A stretch of DNA of 5,037 nt. Origin: Bacillota bacterium (GTDB lineage: Bacteria; Bacillota; Bacilli; Alicyclobacillales; Alicyclobacillaceae). This document shows positions 1 through 5,037 of this stretch, piece by piece (the first letter of the stretch is position 1; each line of letters starts with the position of its first letter). A program made the position numbers and the translations under genes. The stretch is taken from positions 9,803 to 14,839 of the forward strand of contig JAKADF010000025.1 of NCBI GenBank assembly GCA_021820805.1, given 5' to 3'. The notes below the pieces were generated by a model that saw nothing but the letters and a program-made list of their open reading frames with translations, ran no database searches and had not been told where the DNA came from.

Positions 1-1248
1 TCTGAAGCTGACAAGGAAGCTTTGCATGTTCAATTGGCTGATGAGGCATATTGCATTGGCCCAACACCTTCAAAACAGAGCTATCTTCATATCCCCAGCA
101 TTATGTCTGTTGCAACTTTAACTCATGTGGATGCAATTCATCCAGGTTACGGATTTTTGGCTGAGAACAGCGATTTTGCAGAAGCTTGTGAAGCGTGCGG
201 GATTACCTTTATTGGTCCGAGTGCTGAAGCAATCGAGACCATGGGGGATAAAGCGGTTGCAAAAGATACGATGAAACGGGCGAGTGTTCCAACGGTTCCT
301 GGCAGTGACGGACTTCTTTCGGATGTGGAGGAAGCTGTTCGCATAGCGCGTGAAATTGGCTATCCTGTTATCATTAAGGCTACTGCCGGTGGTGGCGGTA
401 AGGGTATTCGAGTGGTTTATGACGAGGATACTTTGCGTCAAGCTGTCGTCACTGCACAGAGAGAAGCGGAAACCGCTTTTGGCAATGCTGGAGTTTATCT
501 TGAGAAATATATTGAAAAAATGCGCCATGTCGAGATTCAAGTATTAGCGGATCGGCATGGTAATGTGATACATCTTGGTGAACGCGATTGTTCAGTTCAG
601 CGCAGACTGCAAAAGTTAGTTGAAGAGTCTCCTTGCCCGGTCTTGCCGGAAGAGACAAGGAAACGGATGGGGCAAGCGGCTGTATCTGCTGCAAGTGCAG
701 TCAATTATGTTGGCGCTGGTACTATTGAGTTTATATACGCGGATGACGGGAATTTTTATTTTATGGAAATGAATACAAGAATTCAGGTCGAGCATCCAGT
801 TACTGAATGGGTCACTGGTGTTGATTTGGTTCGAGAGATGATTCTGGCGGCTGCGGGTGAGCCGTTGTCTGTTTCCCAGGAAGACATTAAACTGCGCGGT
901 CACGCAATTGAGTGTCGGGTTAATGCAGAAGACCCATTCCGCAATTTTATGCCTGCACCTGGGAAAATTGTTGAGTACATAGCTCCAGGTGGAATCGGTG
1001 TTAGAGTCGACAGCGCTGCGTATTCGGGTTATTCAGTTCCGCCGTTTTATGATTCTATGATTGCGAAGCTGATTGTTTGGGCACCAGATCGGGAGCAAGC
1101 TATTGATAGGATGCTGCGAGCGCTCAGCGAATACAAGATTGAGGGCGTCAAAACTACAATCCCGTTCCATGAAGCTTTGCTTCGGAATGAAAAGTTCCGG
1201 AAATCTGATGTAAGTACTAGATTTTTGGAAGAAAATAAAGTTTTATAA
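1..1248 (+). CDS. accC: Biotin carboxylase subunit of acetyl-CoA carboxylase (5' end outside the window)
   Basis: AccC carboxylates biotin on the carrier protein AccB using ATP and bicarbonate, the first half-reaction of malonyl-CoA synthesis for fatty acids; it acts in the cytoplasm. The frame is open from base 1 and gives 415 residues. Alignment from memory to the ~450-residue E. coli and B. subtilis enzymes puts the first visible residue near E. coli 33, so only ~32 N-terminal residues are missing. A TTG at 22 lies inside the family alignment and is not the start. ATP-grasp features are visible: [12 protein letters not shown] (Lys at fragment residue 126, equivalent to E. coli K159), the HVEIQVLAD strand, [10 protein letters not shown], and the catalytic block [14 protein letters not shown] (residues 256-269, covering equivalents of E288, N290, R292 and the base E296). 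GGIGVRVDS supplies the R338 equivalent, and [10 protein letters not shown] opens the C-terminal domain. One small oddity is Trp in VTEWVTG, where E. coli and B. subtilis have Met. accB is expected immediately upstream. The ending FLEENKVL looks complete. Confidence 0.97.
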   Translation, partial: SEADKEALHVQLADEAYCIGPTPSKQSYLHIPSIMSVATLTHVDAIHPGYGFLAENSDFAEACEACGITFIGPSAEAIETMGDKAVAKDTMKRASVPTVPGSDGLLSDVEEAVRIAREIGYPVIIKATAGGGGKGIRVVYDEDTLRQAVVTAQREAETAFGNAGVYLEKYIEKMRHVEIQVLADRHGNVIHLGERDCSVQRRLQKLVEESPCPVLPEETRKRMGQAAVSAASAVNYVGAGTIEFIYADDGNFYFMEMNTRIQVEHPVTEWVTGVDLVREMILAAAGEPLSVSQEDIKLRGHAIECRVNAEDPFRNFMPAPGKIVEYIAPGGIGVRVDSAAYSGYSVPPFYDSMIAKLIVWAPDREQAIDRMLRALSEYKIEGVKTTIPFHEALLRNEKFRKSDVSTRFLEENKVL

Positions 1249-1260
1249 AAATAGAGGAAT

Positions 1261-1301
1261 ACGACCGGGCTAGCTTGTCATACGATGAGTGACGACCGCT
1301 A
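1261..1301 (+). repeat. Short direct repeat in the accC-yqhY gap
   Basis: The 71-base gap between accC and the Asp23-family gene contains ACGACCGGGCTA (1261-1272) and ACGACCGCTA (1292-1301), identical except for two extra G in the first copy and offset by 31 bases. Between them lies a weak dyad, TCAT-ACG-ATGA (about 1279-1289). No convincing promoter or terminator was seen in the gap. The repeat could be a binding site or chance; it is recorded because it is the only visible structure there. Confidence 0.3.
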
Positions 1302-1306
1302 AAGTG

Positions 1307-1314
1307 AGAGGTGA
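1307..1314 (+). promoter_or_regulatory. Shine-Dalgarno site that sets the yqhY-like start
   Basis: AGAGGTGA at 1307-1314 is a good match to the AAGGAGGTGA anti-SD complement. It lies 5 bases before GTG 1320 (8 bases if measured from the GAGG core), a usable spacing. The earlier in-frame GTG at 1311 lies inside this site and so is unlikely to be the start. Confidence 0.65.
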
Positions 1315-1319
1315 CTCGC

Positions 1320-1739
1320 GTGCAAGATATGGAGTTTCAGTCTACAGAGTACGGCAAAATTCAAATTGCTGATGAAGTAATTCAAATCATCGCAGGACTC
1401 GCTGCTAGTGAGGTAGAAGGCGTCGCAGGTATGAGCGGGAGTTTTGCCGGCGGCATCACGGAATCGCTGCTTGGTCGAAAGAACCTGGCAAAAGGGGTAA
1501 AGGTACAGTTTGGCGAGGGTGACAGAAGCTGCGGTATTGACATCTCTGTTGCACTCTATTTTGGGGTAAATATTCCAAGGGTCGGCGTTGAAATACAAGA
1601 GCAGGTAAAGACGCGGGTTGAGAATATGACTGGGCTTGAGGTTTCATCCGTTCATGTTCATGTGGTGGGTGTTACTTTTCAAGGGGAAAGGTCGAAAGAA
1701 CTTGAATCTGTTCCGACAGAAAGGCACGTTAAAGGTTAA
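1320..1739 (+). CDS. yqhY: Asp23/Gls24 (DUF322) family protein, YqhY-like
   Basis: This is a 139-residue soluble protein with the Asp23 fold across about residues 10-118. It opens with EYGKIQIADEVIQIIAGLAA (residues 10-29), close to the B. subtilis YqhY pattern of GKVEIAPEVIEVIAGIAASEV. It continues with a glycine-rich GMSGSFAGG stretch, the strand ISVALYFGVNIPRV, a helix VGVEIQEQVKTRVENMTG, and the closing strand VHVHVVGVTF. The last ~20 residues are polar and probably flexible. No signal peptide or membrane segment is seen. The position after accC and before nusB is the YqhY position in B. subtilis, where, from memory, loss of YqhY disturbs lipid synthesis and selects mutations in acetyl-CoA carboxylase genes. 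A modulating role toward AccBC is therefore likely but inferred. I chose GTG 1320 because the SD ends at 1314; the alternatives are GTG 1311, overlapping the SD, and ATG 1329, rather far from it. Confidence 0.9.
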   Translation: MQDMEFQSTEYGKIQIADEVIQIIAGLAASEVEGVAGMSGSFAGGITESLLGRKNLAKGVKVQFGEGDRSCGIDISVALYFGVNIPRVGVEIQEQVKTRVENMTGLEVSSVHVHVVGVTFQGERSKELESVPTERHVKG

Positions 1740-1771
1740 GTAGAATTGTAATTTAGAATCGGGGCGATTTT

Positions 1772-2320
1772 GTGAGTATATTTGATCGATTTTTATTGGT
1801 CATTCTTGCGCTGGGTGGGCTCTGTGCTGGTATTTTCTCTATAATGCTTGGCACAGGCCTGTTTGGCCCGTGGTCCATTACTCCATTTGGTGACTTTAGT
1901 TCTTATCCAGGGGATATAGTTGCCGTTGTGATAGGACTTGTGCTCCTCATTGTCGCCCTTCGGTTCTTTTTTTACCACCTGGGCGGCAGGCGTGTTGATT
2001 TTGTTGTGTTGGATGGGGAACATGGGAATATTCGAATTTCGTTCGAAACAATTCGCCAATTGTCCAACCGGACATGTAAGTCAATTCGTGGTGTCCAAGA
2101 GTTTGATACAAGAGTTAGAGAAGCACAAAATGGCGTGGTTCTACTTGTGAAACTGCGCGTACTACCAGATATTGATTTGTCGGCTATGGGTTCGGAGGTA
2201 CAGTCTGCTGTTAAAACCTATGTGGAACATACGACTGGAGTTCGCATTGAAAAAGTCGTTGTGCACATTGATGAAGTGGCAGGCTCAACCGTCAAGGGAT
2301 CGAAAGCGTGGGTGGATTAA
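1772..2320 (+). CDS. amaP: Membrane-anchored Asp23-domain protein, AmaP-like (alkaline shock response membrane anchor)
   Basis: The protein has 182 residues. The N-terminus forms two membrane helices, about residues 7-27 (FLLVILALGGLCAGIFSIML) and 49-68 (IVAVVIGLVLLIVALRFFFY). A ~20-residue loop rich in Pro, Phe and Gly joins them, and a basic edge (GGRR, 71-74) follows. Residues ~83-168 form a divergent Asp23-like domain: GNIRISFETIRQLSNRT at the start, then VVLLVKLRVLPDIDL, a helix SEVQSAVKTYVEHTTGV and the strand IEKVVVHIDEV. This two-helix plus Asp23-domain layout is that of AmaP, which in staphylococci recruits Asp23 to the membrane. By analogy it may anchor the YqhY-like protein encoded 32 bases upstream; this is inference. 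The start is GTG with a weak SD (GGGGCGAT, 1761-1768). Its 3' end overlaps the possible GTG start of the next gene by 13 bases. Confidence 0.85.
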   Translation: MSIFDRFLLVILALGGLCAGIFSIMLGTGLFGPWSITPFGDFSSYPGDIVAVVIGLVLLIVALRFFFYHLGGRRVDFVVLDGEHGNIRISFETIRQLSNRTCKSIRGVQEFDTRVREAQNGVVLLVKLRVLPDIDLSAMGSEVQSAVKTYVEHTTGVRIEKVVVHIDEVAGSTVKGSKAWVD

Positions 2321-2553
2321 CCTTGAGCTGGTTGAAAGCGGTCGTTATACATGTGCTTGGATTGAAGCGTCGTTATATAGGCCTGCTTTGCGGTTGCCTT
2401 CTTTGGATTCTTTGGATTATTTTCGGCTTCTGGGCCACTCTATTCTTATTCGTGCTTTGCGCAATTGGTTTTGTCATCGGCCGTGTAATGGAAGAACATA
2501 AGAGTTGGAAAGAAATTTTAGAGAAATTATTATCAGAACGATTTATGGAGTGA
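2308..2553 (+). CDS. Small two-helix membrane protein, DUF2273-like
   Basis: The protein has 81 residues from GTG 2308. A short amphipathic, basic N-terminus (WLKAVVIHVLGLKRR) is followed by two membrane helices at about residues 23-39 and 42-58, split by the turn FGFW. The cytoplasmic tail is charged and helical (EEHKSWKEILEKLLSERF). The YIGLL...FGFWATLF...GFVIGR pattern matches DUF2273, a family often encoded beside asp23 and amaP; no biochemical function is known to me. The start is uncertain. GTG 2308 has AAGGGA (2294-2299) 8 bases upstream and overlaps the amaP end by 13 bases. In-frame TTG 2323 has GGTGGA (2311-2316) 6 bases upstream, starts just after the amaP stop and would give 76 residues. 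Either arrangement suggests translational coupling to amaP. The stop TGA at 2551 lies inside the nusB SD. Confidence 0.82.
   Translation: MGGLTLSWLKAVVIHVLGLKRRYIGLLCGCLLWILWIIFGFWATLFLFVLCAIGFVIGRVMEEHKSWKEILEKLLSERFME
2546..2553 (+). promoter_or_regulatory. Shine-Dalgarno site for nusB
   Basis: TGGAGTGA at 2546-2553 contains the SD core and also includes the stop codon of the small membrane protein gene. It sits 7 bases before TTG 2561 and supports that rare start codon. No ATG or GTG with a comparable site is in frame near the conserved N-terminus. Confidence 0.65.
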
Positions 2554-2560
2554 ATAGAAT

Positions 2561-3010
2561 TTGACGCGTCATGAGGCTCGCCGGTATGTGCTGCAGGCGT
2601 TATATCAAATTGAAGTTGGAAAAGCAGACACATTTGCTGCAATTACGCACGTACTTGAGGATGTAACAGTGTCAGATACAGATCTTGCTTTCATTCGGTC
2701 TATGGTTGAAGGTACAGAGAGCAAATTAACCGAAATAAACGATTTACTTATTGAAAATGTTCAAAATTGGACGATTGACCGAATTGCGAAAGTCGATTTA
2801 GTCATATTGCGATTAGCAACCTTTGAATTGCTTTATGGTCATGACGTAGCTATTGCGACCATTTTGGATGAAGCGGTAGAGCTTGCAAAGGAATTTAGTA
2901 CGGATGCTTCGGGGAAATTTGTGAATGGAGCTCTTGCTCGCCTTTTACCGAGGGCTAGGGAGGTTCGCGGCAAAATAGATAAAGATTTGGAAAATGAGTT
3001 TCAAGGTTGA
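2561..3010 (+). CDS. nusB: Transcription antitermination factor NusB
   Basis: NusB binds boxA RNA with NusE (ribosomal protein S10) in the cytoplasm and takes part in antitermination, chiefly of rRNA operons. The 149-residue product is slightly longer than the usual ~130-140. It shows the basic RNA-binding N-terminus (TRHEARRYVLQALYQIEVG, residues 2-20). The core WTIDRIAKVDLVILRLATFELLY matches the family pattern of W-x-DRIA-x-VD-x-x-ILRLA. The C-terminal helix pair is DEAVELAKEFSTDASGKFVNGALARL, where B. subtilis has NEAIELAKRFGDDKATKFVNGVL. Translation starts at TTG 2561. The ~20-residue tail after ALARLLP is charged and less conserved. The gene sits 7 bases after the DUF2273-like gene and 12 bases before the TsaD-like gene, so it is in the same operon. 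The acc-yqhY-nusB order is conserved in Bacilli. Confidence 0.95.
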   Translation: MTRHEARRYVLQALYQIEVGKADTFAAITHVLEDVTVSDTDLAFIRSMVEGTESKLTEINDLLIENVQNWTIDRIAKVDLVILRLATFELLYGHDVAIATILDEAVELAKEFSTDASGKFVNGALARLLPRAREVRGKIDKDLENEFQG

Positions 3011-3016
3011 GGAGTG
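3009..3016 (+). promoter_or_regulatory. Shine-Dalgarno site that sets the TsaD-like start
   Basis: GAGGAGTG at 3009-3016 overlaps the nusB stop codon and puts its GGAG core 8 bases before ATG 3023. The upstream in-frame GTG 3014 lies within the site and would need the weaker AAGG at 3003-3006. Confidence 0.65.
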
Positions 3017-3022
3017 GGTCGG

Positions 3023-4009
3023 ATGCGGTGTATTCTCGGCATCGACACGAGTAACTACACAACATCTTTGTGTGCAGTAAATAAGGATTCGGGAGAATTT
3101 ATCGCAGAAGCAAGGAAACTTCTCCCTGTTGGAAAAGGCAACAGAGGGCTTCGGCAATCCGATGCGCTCTTTTTTCATGTTGTACAGCTTCCTGAAGTTA
3201 TGTATCAGTTAACCGAAAACATGAGGCATGCTGGGTTGTCTGACGTAACTTGGGCAGGCGTAGGCGTTACTGTTCGTCCAAGGCCGCTTTCTAGTTCATA
3301 TATGCCAGTGTTCCGTGCAGGTGAGAGCTTTGCTCATACATTTGCTTCTAGTTTGTCAATTCCCGTTGTTCATGCATCTCATCAAGAAGGCCATATTGCA
3401 GCAGCTGAATATTTTCTGCCTGAAAATATGCCGGTATCGTTTGTTGCAGTCCATATATCTGGAGGTACCTCAGATGTGATGGTTGTACATCGGACACGAT
3501 TTGGCTATAAAGTGAACCTTATTGGCGAAGGTTCAGATTTGCACGCAGGTCAGTTTGTCGATCGCGTTGGTGTTGCCTTAGGCCTTCCATTTCCTGCAGG
3601 ACCGCATCTTGAAAAACTTGCAAGTTCGGTTACAGATAGCGAGAGTGATGTTCAAATTTCTTCAAGCGTTAACGGCAGCAGTATGAGTTTTTCTGGACCG
3701 TGCTCATCTGCAGAACGTGCAATTCAAAAAGGGCAAAATACAGCGCAAATTGCTCGTGCAGTTGAAACATGCATTGCTTATAGTGTAGTCAAGGCTGTTT
3801 CGAATACGTTTGTAAAGCATCCACAATTAAAATGTGCTGTAATTGCCGGAGGCGTTGCGTCGAATAAATGGATTAGAGATAAAATTTTACATAGATTTCA
3901 TATTCTTCATAAAGAAGTTCGGATTTTGTTTGCACCCCCAGCATATTCTTCCGATAACGCTCTTGGAATTACAACAATTGCGCAACATTTCATGATGGAA
4001 CAAGGGTAA
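3023..4009 (+). CDS. Divergent TsaD/Kae1-like (peptidase M22 family) protein
   Basis: The protein has 328 residues, close to TsaD (~337), and carries the ASKHA fold of the family. TsaD transfers threonylcarbamoyl to tRNA A37; this protein looks like a paralogue, not the housekeeping enzyme. Retained features are ILGIDTS (residues 4-10), the metal motif HQEGH (H120, H124), SGGTS (146-150), GEGSDLHAGQFVDRVGVALG, LPFPAGPHLEKLA, SFSGP, AGGVASN (275-281) and YSSDNA with D311 as third metal ligand. Compared with E. coli TsaD recalled from memory, the SCDET motif is SNYTT, so the D11/E12 pair is lost. GGVVPE is absent, GPGL is replaced by RPRPL (85-89), and SGGHT has lost its His. The old name O-sialoglycoprotein endopeptidase for this family should not be taken as function. 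Its substrate is unknown. It lies 12 bases after nusB, so it is probably co-transcribed. A housekeeping TsaD is expected elsewhere in the genome. Confidence 0.85.
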   Translation: MRCILGIDTSNYTTSLCAVNKDSGEFIAEARKLLPVGKGNRGLRQSDALFFHVVQLPEVMYQLTENMRHAGLSDVTWAGVGVTVRPRPLSSSYMPVFRAGESFAHTFASSLSIPVVHASHQEGHIAAAEYFLPENMPVSFVAVHISGGTSDVMVVHRTRFGYKVNLIGEGSDLHAGQFVDRVGVALGLPFPAGPHLEKLASSVTDSESDVQISSSVNGSSMSFSGPCSSAERAIQKGQNTAQIARAVETCIAYSVVKAVSNTFVKHPQLKCAVIAGGVASNKWIRDKILHRFHILHKEVRILFAPPAYSSDNALGITTIAQHFMMEQG

Positions 4010-4017
4010 ATGGTAGG

Positions 4018-4038
4018 TTATAATATAGCATATTTTAA
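4018..4038. promoter_or_regulatory. AT-rich inverted repeat overlapping the -10 box: possible operator
   Basis: Left arm TTATAATAT (4018-4026), spacer AGC and right arm ATATTTTAA (4030-4038) pair at 8 of 9 positions. The dyad covers the -10 hexamer and the expected start point, where a repressor would block initiation. It is not an intrinsic terminator, because the stem is weak and no T-run follows. It does not match the PerR box in its second half, nor a Rex site. The regulator is unknown. Confidence 0.35.
4019..4024 (+). promoter_or_regulatory. Candidate sigma-A promoter (-10 TATAAT) for the reductase gene
   Basis: A perfect TATAAT at 4019-4024 lies in the 52-base gap before the reductase gene. 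The best -35 at 17-base spacing is TGGAAC (3996-4001), only 3 of 6 matches and still inside the preceding gene. No extended -10 TG is present. Transcription would start near 4031, giving a ~30-base leader with a strong SD. The poor -35 suggests a weak or activated promoter, or chance in AT-rich sequence. Confidence 0.45.
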
Positions 4039-4048
4039 AGTTTCGTAG

Positions 4049-4054
4049 AGGAGG
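4049..4054 (+). promoter_or_regulatory. Strong Shine-Dalgarno site for the reductase gene
   Basis: AGGAGG at 4049-4054, the best SD in the window, is 7 bases before TTG 4062. It decides this rare start codon, since no ATG or GTG lies in frame before the FAD-binding motif. Confidence 0.75.
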
Positions 4055-4061
4055 AACAATT

Positions 4062-5037
4062 TTGGGGAACGCGGCAGAGCTATCTACGACAGATGAGGTT
4101 ACAGATATTCTGATTATTGGTGGAGGCCCCACTGGGTTGTTTGCAGCTTTTTATTGTGGAATGCGTGACGCAACGTGCAAAATTATCGATAGTTTGCCTG
4201 AACTTGGCGGGCAATTAGCGACACTATATCCTGAAAAATATATCTATGATGTCGCAGGTTTCCCTAAAATACGTGCTAGAGAACTTGTGACACAATGTGT
4301 GAAACAGGCTATGCAGTATAACCCAGGGGTTCATCTTAATGAACGCGTTCAAACCCTTACGAAACGGGACGATAACTTATTTGAACTTCGTACAGATAAG
4401 TCAGTTTTTCTCGGACGAGCGGTTATCATTTGTGCTGGAATTGGTGTGTTCACACCCCGTTCATTGCCTGCTCCTGGTATCGACAAATACGAAGGAAATG
4501 GAATCTATTACTTCATAGATAACTTGGAGAGGTTTAAAAATAAAAAAATTCTTGTTATCGGCGGCGGGGATTCGGCGATTGACTTCGCGTTGATGCTTGA
4601 GGATGTTGCACAGTCTGTGACTTTGATTCATCGTCGTGATCAATTCCGCGGGCACGAAGAAAGTGTCAAAAAGTTAAAGTCCTCGACCATTGATATTAAG
4701 ACTTTTTGTGAATTATCTTCTGTTTCTGGTGAAGGCCGTTTAGAACATGCGACGATAATCCAAAATAAGACCAAGGAAACTTTAGATCTTGATGTAGATG
4801 CGATTATCAGTGGATTAGGTTTTTCTGCTTCACTTGGCCCAATTCATGATTGGGGCCTGGAAATCGTAAATAACGAAATCGTTGTAAATACGAAGATGGA
4901 AACGAATATTCCTGGAATTTACGCCGCGGGTGACATAGTTACTTACCCTGGCAAGGTAAAGCTCATTGCAACTGGGTTCGGTGAAGCACCGACGGCAGTG
5001 AATAATGCCAAAACGTATATAGATCCATCTGCAAAAC
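4062..5037 (+). CDS. yumC: Ferredoxin/flavodoxin-NADP+ reductase, thioredoxin-reductase-like type (3' end outside the window)
   Basis: This FAD enzyme passes electrons between NADPH and ferredoxin or flavodoxin in the cytoplasm. The 325 visible residues run without a stop to the window edge; B. subtilis YumC has ~332, so only a short C-terminal tail is missing. The N-terminal FAD dinucleotide site is ILIIGGGPTGLFAAFY (residues 16-31), followed by ELGGQLATLYPEKYIYDVAGFPK, nearly identical to YumC. The NADPH domain has GGGDSA (167-172) and the 2'-phosphate-binding HRRDQFR (190-196). The second FAD motif is YAAGDI (287-292), followed by TGFGEAPTAVNNAKTYIDP. The CxxC redox pair of true thioredoxin reductase is absent: the region reads GIYYFIDN. 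That, with the YumC-like blocks, favours ferredoxin reductase. The symbol reflects similarity to YumC; the paralogue YcgT is the alternative. The start is TTG 4062. A 52-base gap with a candidate promoter suggests its own transcription unit, though read-through from upstream is possible. Confidence 0.93.
   Translation, partial: MGNAAELSTTDEVTDILIIGGGPTGLFAAFYCGMRDATCKIIDSLPELGGQLATLYPEKYIYDVAGFPKIRARELVTQCVKQAMQYNPGVHLNERVQTLTKRDDNLFELRTDKSVFLGRAVIICAGIGVFTPRSLPAPGIDKYEGNGIYYFIDNLERFKNKKILVIGGGDSAIDFALMLEDVAQSVTLIHRRDQFRGHEESVKKLKSSTIDIKTFCELSSVSGEGRLEHATIIQNKTKETLDLDVDAIISGLGFSASLGPIHDWGLEIVNNEIVVNTKMETNIPGIYAAGDIVTYPGKVKLIATGFGEAPTAVNNAKTYIDPSAK

Noticed and set aside
118..540. Open reverse-strand frames across accC (such as 118-540, 449-694 and 616-903)
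   Set aside because: They lie fully inside a strongly conserved plus-strand gene, show no recognisable domain and have low-complexity shadow translations.
1285..1302. Five-codon mini-ORF (MSDDR) before the yqhY-like gene
   Set aside because: There is no SD upstream of it and it is too short to distinguish from chance; a leader peptide role is unsupported.
1299..1647. Reverse-strand frames opposite the yqhY-like gene
   Set aside because: They are antisense shadows of a well-supported Asp23-family gene; no SD or domain was seen.
1741..1759. Two TAGAAT hexamers between the yqhY-like gene and amaP as possible -10 boxes
   Set aside because: No acceptable -35 at 16-18 bases; operon spacing makes a separate promoter unnecessary.
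2031..2047. TTCGAA-TTTCG-TTCGAA inside amaP, resembling a LexA (SOS) box
   Set aside because: The CGAA and TTCG half-sites are separated by 5 bases and not the 6 of the Bacillus CGAAC-N4-GTTCG box, and the site lies in the middle of coding sequence.
4010..4061. Intrinsic terminator after the TsaD-like gene
   Set aside because: The only dyad is an AT-rich stem with no GC core and no following T-run.
4062..5037. Thioredoxin reductase as identity of the last gene
   Set aside because: The CxxC active-site pair is missing and the YumC-type ferredoxin reductase blocks are present.
1..5037. Mobile elements, CRISPR arrays, tRNA or rRNA genes, recent transfer
   Set aside because: No repeats arrays, terminal inverted repeats, transposase fragments or RNA gene signatures were seen; base composition looks uniform by eye.

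Overview
The window fits a low-to-moderate GC Bacillota (Firmicutes), most likely class Bacilli. The gene order accC, Asp23-family gene, nusB matches the Bacillus subtilis accB-accC-yqhY-nusB locus, the AccC fragment reads like Bacillus AccC almost throughout, Shine-Dalgarno sites are strong, and GTG and TTG starts are common. A finer placement (for example Alicyclobacillaceae-like) is only a guess.

All genes are on the + strand and tightly packed. Positions 1-1248 hold the end of accC (biotin carboxylase), missing only its first ~32 codons. Then comes a three-gene Asp23-type cassette: a soluble Asp23/DUF322 protein (YqhY-like, 1320-1739), a membrane-anchored Asp23-domain protein (AmaP-like, 1772-2320), and a small two-helix membrane protein (DUF2273-like, 2308-2553). 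nusB (2561-3010) follows, then a divergent TsaD/Kae1-fold protein (3023-4009) that keeps the metal triad but has lost several TsaD signature residues. Gaps from the cassette through the TsaD-like gene are short (from a 13-base overlap to 32 bases), so this looks like one operon continuing from an accB that would lie upstream. After a 52-base AT-rich gap with a perfect TATAAT and an overlapping inverted repeat, a ferredoxin/flavodoxin-NADP+ reductase of the thioredoxin-reductase-like type (YumC-like) starts at 4062 and runs off the right edge.

Functionally, AccC makes carboxybiotin for malonyl-CoA synthesis. The YqhY-like protein is the known neighbour of accBC and is linked to control of lipid synthesis in B. 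subtilis. Here it comes with a membrane anchor homologue and a small membrane partner, a set better known from asp23-amaP loci. This suggests, as inference, a membrane-tethered assembly associated with acetyl-CoA carboxylase. NusB is a transcription antitermination factor and appears to be a passenger of the conserved locus. The reductase is probably transcribed at least partly from its own promoter.

No RNA genes, mobile elements, CRISPR arrays or intrinsic terminators were seen. No gene-free stretch exceeds 72 bases. The most notable items are the expanded Asp23 cassette, the altered TsaD-like protein, and the putative operator in front of the reductase gene.
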